From contig JACDAO010000677.1 in assembly GCA_013695405.1 (NCBI GenBank), forward strand, positions 1-7,635: a stretch of DNA of 7,635 nt. Reading direction: 5' to 3'. The notes beneath the pieces were generated by a model, which ran no database searches, was not told where the DNA came from, and saw only the letters and a list, made by a program, of their open reading frames with translations. Position numbers and translations under genes: made by a program. The DNA is from Acidobacteriota bacterium (GTDB lineage: Bacteria; Acidobacteriota; Vicinamibacteria; Vicinamibacterales; Vicinamibacteraceae). Below, piece after piece: positions 1 through 6,306 of this stretch; positions within the stretch are counted from its first letter, which is position 1, and each line of letters opens with the position of its first letter.

Positions 1-14
1 CGCGAGTTCTGATT

Positions 15-20
15 TAGAAT
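15..20 (+). promoter_or_regulatory. Candidate -10 element (TAGAAT), possible leaderless start
   Basis: TAGAAT lies exactly 7 nt before the ATG at 28 and matches the TATAAT consensus at four of six positions, including the invariant second A and final T. With a normal -10 to +1 distance, transcription would begin at or next to the ATG. No Shine-Dalgarno sequence is visible between it and the start (the bases are CCGGCCC). The -35 region is cut off by the window edge, so only half of the promoter can be judged. Confidence 0.4.
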
Positions 21-27
21 CCGGCCC

Positions 28-540
28 ATGTCGCGATTGCTGCGCCGCCGCCTCGTGCTCGCCGGACTGCTGCTGGTGACCGCGGCGTGCAGCGGTCCCA
101 GCGTGCCGGTGCAGGACGCCCTCGAAGTTCTCGAGATCAAGACCGGCTACGACAACGGCGGGCGCGCGGCGGGGCAGAATCGTCTGTTGCCGGCCATCAC
201 GTTCAAGGTCCGCAACCGGTCGAGCGGATCGGTGCGCAGCGTGCAGTTCAACGCCGTCTTCCGGGTGGTTGGCGACACCGAGGAACTGGGCGCGCAACTG
301 GTGCGCGGGATCGACTGGTCCGGGCTCGGCGCGGGCGGGACCGCCGGCCCGTACGTGCTGCGATCGACTTTCGGCTACTCGGGTGAGCAGGCCCGGGGCC
401 AGATGTTCCAGCACGACGGCTTCAAGGACGTGCAGGTCGAGCTGTTCGCCAAGCAGGGCGGGGCGCAGTGGGTCAAGCTCAACGACCAGGTCGTGGACCG
501 CCAGTTGCTCGCCATCGCCCCGTCCACGGCGGCCAAGTGA
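28..540 (+). CDS. Small predicted outer-membrane or periplasmic lipoprotein, function unknown
   Basis: The 170-residue product begins with a basic n-region (MSRLLRRR), a hydrophobic stretch (residues 9-18) and a lipobox-like ending TAAC, with Cys21 as the likely lipidated residue. The -3 position is Thr rather than the usual Leu, so the lipobox is acceptable but not ideal. Residues 31-165 read like one beta-rich domain: alternating hydrophobic strands (ITFKVRNRSSGSVRSVQF is typical) and a conserved-looking VQVELFAKQGGAQWVKL stretch near the end. I do not recognise a named domain; an Ig-like extracellular sandwich of the FxLYD sort is a guess. Its TGA overlaps the GTG of the permease downstream, so the two are probably co-translated. 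The ATG is preceded by a -10-like hexamer instead of a ribosome binding site. Confidence 0.85.
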   Translation: MSRLLRRRLVLAGLLLVTAACSGPSVPVQDALEVLEIKTGYDNGGRAAGQNRLLPAITFKVRNRSSGSVRSVQFNAVFRVVGDTEELGAQLVRGIDWSGLGAGGTAGPYVLRSTFGYSGEQARGQMFQHDGFKDVQVELFAKQGGAQWVKLNDQVVDRQLLAIAPSTAAK

Positions 541-1943
541 CGGTCGCAGCCGTCCCCGCACCAACGTCCGCCGTCCACGACCCCTCCAATCAGCTCGAAC
601 GCCGGCTCTCGGCCTACGACGCCGCGGCGGTCGTCGTCTCCAACGTCATCGGCAGCGGCATCCTCTTCATGCCGGCGATCGTCGCCGGCATCGTCGGCAA
701 TCCCGGCGCCATGCTGACGGTGTGGGTCGTCGGTGGCGTGCTCGCCTTCGCCGGGGCCATGGCCTACGCCGAACTGGCCGCGCTGCGACCGAAGGCAGGT
801 GGCGAGTATGTCTACCTCCGCGAGGCGTTCGGGCCACTGGCCGCCTTCCTGACCGGCTGGACCTCGTTCGTCGCGGGGTTCTCGGGGGCGATCGCCGCGA
901 CCTCGATGGGCCTGGCGGGTTTCCTCGGCCGTTTCTTCCCGGCTGCTGGCGACCCCACGCCGTGGATCAGCCTGCCGCTCGGGATTGTGACAATGAGCCT
1001 GTCGCCCCAGGGCGTGGTGGCGCTGACCGCGATCGTCGCGCTGTCGATGGTGCACATCCTCGGCATCGGACCGGGACGGCTGGTGCAGAACGGCCTGGCA
1101 CTGGTCAAGGTGCTTGCGCTGCTGGTGTTCGTCGCCGCCGGCCTCTCGGTCGGGCACGGGTCGTCGACCCACTTCGTCGGCAGCACGCCGTGGTTGCCGT
1201 CGGCGATGCTGCTGGCGTTGATCCCGGTGATGTTTAGCTACTCGGGCTGGAACGCGGCCGCGTACCTGGCCGAAGAGGTCCGCGACCCGGGCCGCAACGT
1301 GCCGCGCGCCCTGCTGATGGGCACCGTCGCGGTGGTGATCCTGTACGTCGCGATGAACATCGTCTACCTCTACGCGCTCGATGTCGGCGCGATGGCGGGC
1401 GTGCAGGTTCGCATCGTCGACGCGGCGGCTGAGGTGCTGTTCGGCCCGCGTATTGCCGACGTCCTGACGGTGGTCAGCATCTTCATCGTGCTCGGGAGCA
1501 TCAGCGCCAACGTCTTCGCCGGGCCGCGGGTGTACTACGCGATGGCCCGGGACGGGCTGTTCCTGTCGGCTGCGGCGCGGGTCCACCCCAAGACCCACAC
1601 GCCGGCCGTCAGCATCGCCGCCCAGGGGATCTGGAGCGCAGTGCTGGTGCTGACCGGCACGTTCGAACGGTTGGTGACCTACACCGGATTCGCGGTGGTG
1701 CTGTTTGCCGGCATCGCGGTGGCGGCCCTGTTCGTGCTGCGTCGCCGCGAACCCGATGCGCCGCGGCCGTTCCGTGCGCTCGGCTATCCGGTTGCGCCAG
1801 GCCTGTTCGTACTCGCCAGTGCGGCGATGGTCGTCAACGCGATCTGGAGAGAGCCGGGGCCATCACTGGCGGGCCTGGCGATCCTCGGCGCCGGCATCCC
1901 GGTGTACTTCCTGTTGCAACGTCGCGGCCCGGCGTCGTCATGA
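537..1943 (+). CDS. APC-superfamily amino-acid permease
   Basis: This predicted inner-membrane amino-acid transporter or exchanger has 468 residues, normal for the APC family, and about 12 hydrophobic helices. Helix 1 carries the unwound-helix motif GSGI (residues 39-42, within SNVIGSGILF), which binds the substrate backbone in this family. Residues 76-101 hold the loop typical of LAT/SteT-like members (AYAEL, then KAGGEYVYLREAFGPL), and residues 233-251 hold FSYSGWNAAAYLAEEVRDP, the helix-6 region with its following Glu-rich loop. The start is taken as GTG 537, which overlaps the preceding stop as GTGA. An in-frame ATG at 468 would add 23 Arg/Pro-rich residues encoded inside the lipoprotein gene and is unlikely. 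The substrate cannot be read from sequence; neutral amino acids or polyamines are possible. The 3' end converges with the next gene. Confidence 0.9.
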   Translation: MTVAAVPAPTSAVHDPSNQLERRLSAYDAAAVVVSNVIGSGILFMPAIVAGIVGNPGAMLTVWVVGGVLAFAGAMAYAELAALRPKAGGEYVYLREAFGPLAAFLTGWTSFVAGFSGAIAATSMGLAGFLGRFFPAAGDPTPWISLPLGIVTMSLSPQGVVALTAIVALSMVHILGIGPGRLVQNGLALVKVLALLVFVAAGLSVGHGSSTHFVGSTPWLPSAMLLALIPVMFSYSGWNAAAYLAEEVRDPGRNVPRALLMGTVAVVILYVAMNIVYLYALDVGAMAGVQVRIVDAAAEVLFGPRIADVLTVVSIFIVLGSISANVFAGPRVYYAMARDGLFLSAAARVHPKTHTPAVSIAAQGIWSAVLVLTGTFERLVTYTGFAVVLFAGIAVAALFVLRRREPDAPRPFRALGYPVAPGLFVLASAAMVVNAIWREPGPSLAGLAILGAGIPVYFLLQRRGPASS

Positions 1944-2294
1944 GCGCCGCGTCAGCCCGATAGCCACCACCACCGCGACCAGCAGATCAGCGGCCGCGCC
2001 CGCCCACAGCACGGACTGGCCGGTGCGCCCGGCGACGATCAGCCAGAGCGCGCCGGCTGCGACCTTGACGCCGACCCCGAACAGCCACAGGTAGCGCACC
2101 CGGGCCGCGTCCGGCATCAGCCAACCACCCGCGGCCGAACCCACGAGGAACAGCGCCAGCGCCCGGCCGAGGAGGCGACCGGCGGGCGTGTCGATGCCGT
2201 CGATCGGCAGCAGACGGTCCGGCGCCAACACGAACAGGGCCCCTGCAACCAGGTTGCAGAGGCCCAGGAAGTTCAGCAGGCGGCCCGGCGACAT
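1938..2294 (-). CDS. Small four-helix membrane protein, function unknown
   Basis: The 118-residue product has four predicted membrane helices, at roughly residues 8-25, 42-60, 67-87 and 94-114, joined by short loops, with an Arg-containing C-terminal tail (LTRRS). The third helix contains FGVGVKVAAG with a buried Lys77. I do not recognise the family, though the layout resembles small DoxX-like or DUF four-helix membrane proteins. It lies 12 bp downstream of the PEGA-domain gene on the same strand and is probably co-transcribed with it. On the minus strand the spacer reads TAGGCT-CGGCGC-ATG. This could act as a weak AGG ribosome binding site, or as a -10-like hexamer 6 nt before the start. Its stop codon abuts and interlocks with that of the convergent permease. 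Confidence 0.75.
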   Translation of the reverse strand: MSPGRLLNFLGLCNLVAGALFVLAPDRLLPIDGIDTPAGRLLGRALALFLVGSAAGGWLMPDAARVRYLWLFGVGVKVAAGALWLIVAGRTGQSVLWAGAAADLLVAVVVAIGLTRRS

Positions 2295-2306
2295 GCGCCG
2301 AGCCTA

Positions 2307-3257
2307 TCAGCGCGCCTTCAGGTCAGTGCGGTAGGTCGTGGTCTGACCCGGGACGACCATCACGTCGAAGGTCTCGGTGGCATAGCCGGCGGCGCGCAAC
2401 TCGACTGTGTGCCGCCCCCCGGTGATCTTCAGCTTCTGCAGGGCGCCGTCGAAGTCGTCGACCCGGCCGGCAAAGTAGCCGTCGACGTAGACCTCGGCTT
2501 CACGCGGACTGACCTTCAGCCGCAGCCCGCCGGTGGGCGCGTCGGGATCGAGCGGATTGGGCGCCGTCGCCTGCGCGTCCTGCTCGTCGGATTCCCGCTG
2601 GTACCCGCCGCCCCCAGCGCTGTAGCCGCCCCCACCGTAACCGCCGTACCCACCATAGCCGCCGTACCCACCATAGCCGCCGGCGCCACCCCAGTACGGG
2701 TCCGCGAAGCCGCCGCCATAGCCGAAGCCGCCGCCGTACCCGAAGCCGCTCCACATCCACGGATCCCAGAAGTAGCCGAGGCCGAGGCCGCCGAAGCCCC
2801 ACGGGTAGAAGTACCAGTTGTCGGGACCTCGGAACACCGGCCCCGAGATGATCGGCGGCAGCGTCGCGATGTCACGGCGGGCGACGGCATAGCCTGTCAC
2901 TGGCGCGCCGTTACGCGGCCGCGAGTAGCCTGGCACGGAGCCGGTGCTGCCGCCGCCGTCGCCTCCGCGCGACCCGCCACGTCTTCCGCTGGTCGTCCGG
3001 GTCGGCTCACTCGGACGCGAAGCGACCCCGCTGCCACCGCCCCAGGGCGAACTGCCGCCGCCACGGGGCGAGGCCACGCGACCAGATCCCCCCGAGTCGC
3101 CGCCGCCGCCGCCGCTGCCGCTGCCGCCACCGCCGCTGGACGAGCCACCATCCCCACCGCCAGGATTGCGTGGGCGCTGATCCGCAAACAGGACATCGGG
3201 CGAGCCGACGTATCCAAGTCCAGCGACGAGGGCAGCAGTGATCAGGAATGTCTTCAT
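2307..3257 (-). CDS. Secreted Gly-rich PEGA-domain protein
   Basis: The 316-residue product has an N-terminal signal peptide (hydrophobic residues 4-19, plausible cleavage after Ala25 in VLFA|DQ). It then has three parts. Residues 30-110 are low complexity and rich in Gly, Ser and Arg. Residues 115-215 hold a short PVTGYAVARR motif, an aromatic stretch rich in Trp/Phe/Tyr/Gly (FYPWGFGGLGLGYFWDPWMW) and tandem GYG/YGG repeats. Residues 243-316 form a PEGA-type beta domain with the pattern LRLKVSPREAEVYVDGYFAG, GGRHTVELRAAGY and VVPGQTTTYR. PEGA domains occur on extracytoplasmic, often surface-associated proteins, and their function is not settled. The start is supported by AAAGGTG about 9 nt upstream of ATG on the minus strand. 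The gene is probably the first of a two-gene unit with the small membrane protein. Confidence 0.85.
   Translation of the reverse strand: MKTFLITAALVAGLGYVGSPDVLFADQRPRNPGGGDGGSSSGGGGSGSGGGGGDSGGSGRVASPRGGGSSPWGGGSGVASRPSEPTRTTSGRRGGSRGGDGGGSTGSVPGYSRPRNGAPVTGYAVARRDIATLPPIISGPVFRGPDNWYFYPWGFGGLGLGYFWDPWMWSGFGYGGGFGYGGGFADPYWGGAGGYGGYGGYGGYGGYGGGGYSAGGGGYQRESDEQDAQATAPNPLDPDAPTGGLRLKVSPREAEVYVDGYFAGRVDDFDGALQKLKITGGRHTVELRAAGYATETFDVMVVPGQTTTYRTDLKAR
2641..2676 (-). repeat. Two exact 18-bp tandem repeats coding for Tyr-Gly-Gly units
   Basis: The plus-strand unit CCGCCGTACCCACCATAG occurs twice without a mismatch (2641-2658 and 2659-2676), flanked by degenerate copies on both sides. It lies in frame within the PEGA-domain gene and encodes tandem YGG triplets. 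Because the unit is a multiple of three, copy-number change by slippage would lengthen or shorten the Gly/Tyr segment without breaking the frame. Confidence 0.85.
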
Positions 3258-3291
3258 GGGTTCGGCACCTTTGTGCGGAGTCGTCGCCAGT

Positions 3292-3309
3292 CAGGCTGCA
3301 ACAAGCCTG
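3292..3309. repeat. Short inverted repeat in the divergent intergenic region
   Basis: CAGGCT-GCAACA-AGCCTG is a perfect 6-bp inverted repeat with a 6-base spacer. It lies about 35 bp upstream of the PEGA-gene start, in what would be that gene's 5' leader or promoter. It could be a repressor or activator operator or a small RNA hairpin. No T-tract follows it on either strand, so it is not an intrinsic terminator. A 6-bp stem can occur by chance in GC-rich DNA. Confidence 0.35.
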
Positions 3310-3439
3310 CCACTGAAATCGACTTTGTCGCCACGCACCTGGCGCTGAAAGCCGTCGCGGCCGTGTCCCCGCGCGATCACACCATCGTCGTCCACTCAGG
3401 ACAGCGACGCACCCCGACGAGTCACTGCAAGTGGCAGGG

Positions 3440-3445
3440 TAGGAT
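3440..3445 (+). promoter_or_regulatory. Candidate -10 element (TAGGAT) before the FN3 lipoprotein gene
   Basis: TAGGAT ends 9 nt before the GTG at 3455, which would place the transcript start within a few bases of the start codon. The same bases also contain AGGA and AAGGGG, which could serve as a ribosome binding site if transcription starts further upstream, so the promoter reading is not unique. The sequence 17 bp upstream (ACGAGT) is a poor -35. Confidence 0.3.
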
Positions 3446-3454
3446 AAGGGGCCC

Positions 3455-4828
3455 GTGACCCGTCGTCCTCTCCGGTTGCTGATTCTGATCTCGAGTGTAC
3501 TGCCGCTGATGGTCGGCTGTGGCAAGAAGGGCCCGCCCCTGGCGCCGCTCCGGCCCGTGCCGGCGGTCATCTCCGACCTCACGGCAGCGCGGCTGGCCGA
3601 TACCGTCCGGCTGCAGTTCACGGTGCCGACCCGCAATGCCGACGGGACCACGCCCAGCGACCTGGCCCTCGTCGACGTCTACGCCCTGACCGGCAAGGCG
3701 GAAGGTCCGCTCGGCCGTCCGCTGACGACGCGCGAGTTCGAGCAGCTGGCGACCCGCGTCGCTCGCATCGAGGTGCAGCCGCCACCGCCGCCCGGGACCG
3801 AGGACGGCGATGCGCCGGCCGCGACAGCGTCGACCACGCCGCCGACAGCGGCCCCGCCGCCAGACGCCCGACCCGCTCAAGGTGCGGTGGTGCATGTGGA
3901 GGAGGCGATGACGCCCGGGCTCGAGTCCGAGGTGTTCGTGCATCCCGATGCCGCCAAGGTCGCTCGGCTGCGCGAAGTGGCAGGTGATGCGCCCGATGCC
4001 GAGGCGGTGCCGTCGACCGCGGGATCCGGGCGCGCGCTGCTCTGGCCCCAGCCGGTCCCTGGTGTGTCGCGCGCCTATGTGGCGATCCCGTACTCGGCAA
4101 CCGGCCGCGCCGGCCCGGCGTCGACGCCATTGCTGGTGCCGTTCGTTGCCGCTCCGCCCACGCCGCCGGCACCGGTCGTGACCCACACCGCCACCAGCGT
4201 CGAACTGACCTGGACCAGCCCGCGTGGCATCCAGTTGCCGATCCAGCGCACGGTCACGCCCGAGATCCAGAAGGCCGAGGAGTTGCTGCCGGCGCGACCG
4301 CTGGTGACCTACGGCACGGCGCACACCTACCGGGTCTACCAGATGCCTCCCCCGGGGGCGCCAGCCAGTGAGCCGTCGGCGCCACTCAATCCGGCGCCGC
4401 TGGAGGTACCGGCGTTCACCCACACCCAAATCGAGTTCGGCGTGCCGCGCTGCTACGCGCTGCGCACGGTCGAGCGCCGCGGCAACCTGACGCTGGAGAG
4501 TGCGCTCTCGCCGGTGACGTGCCATACCGCGATCGACACCTACCCGCCGCCCGCGCCGACCGGCCTGGTCGCGGTTGGCAGCGAAGGCGGCATCAGCCTG
4601 ATCTGGGAGCCGGTGACCGCGCCGGACCTGGCCGGCTACCTCGTGCTGCGCGGCGTCGAGGGCGAGGCGCTCAAGCCGATCACCGCCGCGCCGCTGACCG
4701 AGACGACCTTCCGCGACACCACGACGCAGGCAGGAGTGATGTACATCTATGCGGTGGTGTCGGCCGACAGGGCGACGCCGGCCAACGTGAGCCCCGAGAG
4801 CAATCGGGTGCGGGAGAGTGCGCGCTAG
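3455..4828 (+). CDS. Fibronectin type III lipoprotein with an LptM-like N-terminus
   Basis: The 457-residue product has a signal sequence (residues 1-21, hydrophobic LLILISSVLPLMVG) ending at Cys22, immediately followed by GKKGPPLAPLRP. The CG(K/Q)KGPL/P pattern just after the lipidated Cys is the hallmark of small LptM/YifL-type outer-membrane lipoproteins, but here a long ectodomain follows. The clearest module is a C-terminal fibronectin type III domain at about 364-453 (PPPAPTGLVAV, then SLIWEPVTAPDLAGYLVLRG, and YIYAVVSADRATPANVSPESN). A second FN3-like unit spans about 235-356 (PTPPAPVVTHTATSVELTWTS to RCYALRTVERRGNLTLESALSP). A first appears split: residues 35-80 and 204-231, with a roughly 120-residue Pro/Ala-rich insert between. 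GTG 3455 is chosen because it directly precedes the signal peptide. It is probably an outer-membrane-anchored, periplasmic or surface-exposed binding or scaffold protein; the partner is unknown. Confidence 0.85.
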   Translation: MTRRPLRLLILISSVLPLMVGCGKKGPPLAPLRPVPAVISDLTAARLADTVRLQFTVPTRNADGTTPSDLALVDVYALTGKAEGPLGRPLTTREFEQLATRVARIEVQPPPPPGTEDGDAPAATASTTPPTAAPPPDARPAQGAVVHVEEAMTPGLESEVFVHPDAAKVARLREVAGDAPDAEAVPSTAGSGRALLWPQPVPGVSRAYVAIPYSATGRAGPASTPLLVPFVAAPPTPPAPVVTHTATSVELTWTSPRGIQLPIQRTVTPEIQKAEELLPARPLVTYGTAHTYRVYQMPPPGAPASEPSAPLNPAPLEVPAFTHTQIEFGVPRCYALRTVERRGNLTLESALSPVTCHTAIDTYPPPAPTGLVAVGSEGGISLIWEPVTAPDLAGYLVLRGVEGEALKPITAAPLTETTFRDTTTQAGVMYIYAVVSADRATPANVSPESNRVRESAR

Positions 4829-4838
4829 CGCCGGCGCT
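4827..4838. repeat. 12-bp perfect palindrome at the lipoprotein gene end
   Basis: AGCGCCGGCGCT is self-complementary and begins inside the TAG stop codon of the FN3 lipoprotein gene. It has no loop and no trailing T-tract, so it is not a classical terminator. It could be a protein-binding site or simply a product of the GC-rich composition. Confidence 0.25.
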
Positions 4839-4897
4839 CGGTAGACGGGCCAGGGGCGACGGACTACGGCCGGCCGCCCACGGGGATGATGAGAAGG

Positions 4898-5659
4898 ATG
4901 ACCAAGATCGTCAGGACGACCGACGGGACCACCACGCGGTACGTGGTGCAGGACGAAGACGGCTGGCACGCGCTCGAGGGCGACCTGTTCGGGGACTGGT
5001 CCGTCGGCGCCGCCGTGGCCGCGCCCGAGACGGTGCTCGCGCCGGTGGTGCCGTCCAAGATCGTCTGCGTCGGTCTCAACTACAAGGATCACGCTGCCGA
5101 GCAGGGCAAGCCGTTGCCCGCCGAGCCACTGATCTTCCTCAAGCCGTCGACCGCCATCGTCAACCCCGGCGAGCCCATCGTCATCCCCGACCGGGTCGGC
5201 CGGGTCGACTACGAGTCGGAACTGGCGGTGGTGATCGGGCGCCGTGCCACCCGCGTCGCGCACAGCGATGCGCTATCGTACGTGCTCGGCCTCACCTGCA
5301 TGAACGACGTGACCGCGCGCGACCTGCAGAAGCAGGACGGCCGCTACACCCGCGCCAAGGGCTTCGACAGCTTCGCACCGCTCGGGCCGTGCATCGCGGT
5401 CGGTCTGTCACCGGACGATCTCGAGGTCTGCGGCCTGGTCAACGGCCAGATGCGTCAGCAGTCACGCACGCGTGAGTTGATCTTCCCGGTCGCCGCGCTG
5501 ATCGCCTACATCTCCCGGATCATGACGCTGCTGCCCGGCGACATCGTCTCCACCGGCACCCCGGCGGGCATCGGCCCGCTGCAGGCCGGCGACGAGGTCG
5601 TGGTCCGGGTCGAGGGCGTCGGCGAGTTGCACAATCCCGTCACAAGGAGTCCGTCATGA
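4898..5659 (+). CDS. Fumarylacetoacetate hydrolase (FAH) family protein
   Basis: This is a cytoplasmic, metal-dependent C-C bond hydrolase, decarboxylase or isomerase acting on a 2-oxo/2,4-dioxo acid. With the start at 4898 it has 253 residues, a usual length for this single-domain branch. The catalytic domain begins near residue 53 ([15 protein letters not shown]). Visible key residues are the metal ligands Glu106, Glu108 ([11 protein letters not shown]) and Asp137 (MNDVTARD), Lys154 in [14 protein letters not shown], and the lid dyad His65/Glu68 seen in acylpyruvases such as FAHD1. The C-terminal [15 protein letters not shown] motif is intact. The His/Glu dyad favours hydrolase or oxaloacetate-decarboxylase activity over pure isomerase activity; the substrate stays open. 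ATG 4898 gives the family-typical start MTKIVR. ATGs at 4886 and 4889 would add residues that use AGA and AGG codons, unusual here; neither start has a good ribosome binding site. Its stop overlaps the next start. Confidence 0.9.
   Translation: MTKIVRTTDGTTTRYVVQDEDGWHALEGDLFGDWSVGAAVAAPETVLAPVVPSKIVCVGLNYKDHAAEQGKPLPAEPLIFLKPSTAIVNPGEPIVIPDRVGRVDYESELAVVIGRRATRVAHSDALSYVLGLTCMNDVTARDLQKQDGRYTRAKGFDSFAPLGPCIAVGLSPDDLEVCGLVNGQMRQQSRTRELIFPVAALIAYISRIMTLLPGDIVSTGTPAGIGPLQAGDEVVVRVEGVGELHNPVTRSPS
5644..5649 (+). promoter_or_regulatory. Ribosome binding site of the transaldolase gene
   Basis: AAGGAG sits 6 nt before ATG 5656, inside the last codons of the FAH gene. It is the strongest Shine-Dalgarno sequence in the window. 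It fixes the start and, with the ATGA overlap, indicates translational coupling combined with independent initiation. Confidence 0.85.
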
Positions 5660-6303
5660 AACTGTTCGTCGACACCGGCAACATTGCCGACATCAAGAAA
5701 CTGGTCGCCCTCGGGATCGTCGACGGCGCCACCACCAACCCGTCGCTGATGGCTAAGGAGACCCGCAATCCGCGGGACATCCTCAAGGAGATCTGCGATC
5801 TGGTGCAGGGCCCGGTCAGCGGCGAGGTGGTCGCCACCGATCTCGACGGGATGCTGCGCGAAGGCCGCGAACTCGCGACCATCTCCGAGCACATCGTCGT
5901 CAAGGTGCCGTTCGGGCCGGCCGGCGTGCAGGCCTGCAAGACGCTGACCTCGGAGGGCACCAGGGTCAACGTCACGCTGGTGTTCTCGGCCGCGCAGGCT
6001 CTGCTCGCCGCCAAGGTGGGCGCGTACTTCGTCAGCCCGTTCGTCGGCCGTCTCGACGACATCGGCGCCGAGGGGATGGAGCTGATCGGGGACATCGTCC
6101 AGATCTACGAGAACTACGAGTTCGGCACCCAGGTGCTGGTGGCCAGCACCCGCAGCACGCTGCACATCGTCCAGGCGGCCAAGCTCGGCGCCGACATCTG
6201 CACCTGTCCGCCGGCGGTGATCGAGGGGCTGTTCAAGCACCCGCTCACCGACAGCGGGCTCGAGCGCTTCCTGAAGGACTGGGAGAAGGCCCAGCAGAAG
6301 TAG
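5656..6303 (+). CDS. tal: Transaldolase, TalC/MipB (fructose-6-phosphate aldolase-like) subfamily
   Basis: This cytoplasmic class I (Schiff-base) aldolase-fold enzyme probably moves a dihydroxyacetone unit between sugar phosphates in the non-oxidative pentose phosphate pathway. The 215 residues match the short TalC/FSA subfamily. Family residues are all present: Asp6, Asn28 (GATTNPS), Lys83 as the Schiff-base lysine (HIVVKVPF), Thr107 and Arg132. At the positions that separate the two activities it has Glu57, Ser127 and Phe129, where E. coli FsaA has Gln59, Ala129 and Tyr131 and E. coli TalB has Glu96, Ser176 and Phe178. It therefore reads as a true transaldolase, although automatic annotation often calls such proteins fructose-6-phosphate aldolase. 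The ATG overlaps the FAH stop as ATGA and has AAGGAG 6 nt upstream. The carboxylase gene starts 3 nt after its stop. Confidence 0.93.
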   Translation: MKLFVDTGNIADIKKLVALGIVDGATTNPSLMAKETRNPRDILKEICDLVQGPVSGEVVATDLDGMLREGRELATISEHIVVKVPFGPAGVQACKTLTSEGTRVNVTLVFSAAQALLAAKVGAYFVSPFVGRLDDIGAEGMELIGDIVQIYENYEFGTQVLVASTRSTLHIVQAAKLGADICTCPPAVIEGLFKHPLTDSGLERFLKDWEKAQQK

Positions 6304-6306
6304 GTC

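Larger units (their letters stand above)
3258..3454. promoter_or_regulatory. Divergent intergenic region between the PEGA gene and the FN3 lipoprotein gene
   Basis: This 197-bp region separates two divergently oriented genes and should hold promoters for both. The leftmost part (3260-3275) carries the ribosome binding site of the minus-strand gene, followed by the 3292-3309 inverted repeat. The rightmost part carries the -10-like TAGGAT of the plus-strand gene. The middle (about 3315-3430) is noticeably less GC-biased than the flanking genes and shows no convincing reading frame or well-matched -35 hexamer. Confidence 0.5.

Noticed and set aside
468..536. N-terminal extension of the permease from ATG 468
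   Set aside because: It would add 23 Arg/Pro-rich residues encoded inside the lipoprotein gene. GTG 537 gives the normal family length and a GTGA overlap.
269..1237. 322-codon plus-strand frame overlapping both the lipoprotein and permease genes
   Set aside because: Arg/Gly-rich translation without motifs, in the wrong frame relative to two supported genes.
375..1598. Long minus-strand open frame (407 codons) opposite the lipoprotein/permease genes
   Set aside because: Its translation is rich in His, Arg, Asp and Gln, has no recognisable domain, and lies antisense to a clear APC permease. It is a typical shadow frame in GC-rich DNA.
3090..3170. Repetitive GCC/CCG-rich tract that could look like a CRISPR or structural repeat
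   Set aside because: It is codon-level low complexity encoding Gly/Ser in the PEGA protein, with no regular repeat-spacer structure.
2409..3458. 349-codon plus-strand frame opposite the PEGA gene
   Set aside because: Ala/Pro/Arg-rich with no domain. The minus strand has a signal peptide, PEGA domain and ribosome binding site.
4867..4876. Palindrome CGGCCGGCCG upstream of the FAH gene
   Set aside because: Short, G/C only, no T-tract and no matching partner site. Expected by chance in this composition.
3422..5263. 613-codon minus-strand open frame
   Set aside because: It spans the antisense of two well-supported genes and their intergenic gap, with Arg/Gly/His-rich composition and no motif. 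The plus strand has a signal peptide, FN3 domains and FAH motifs.
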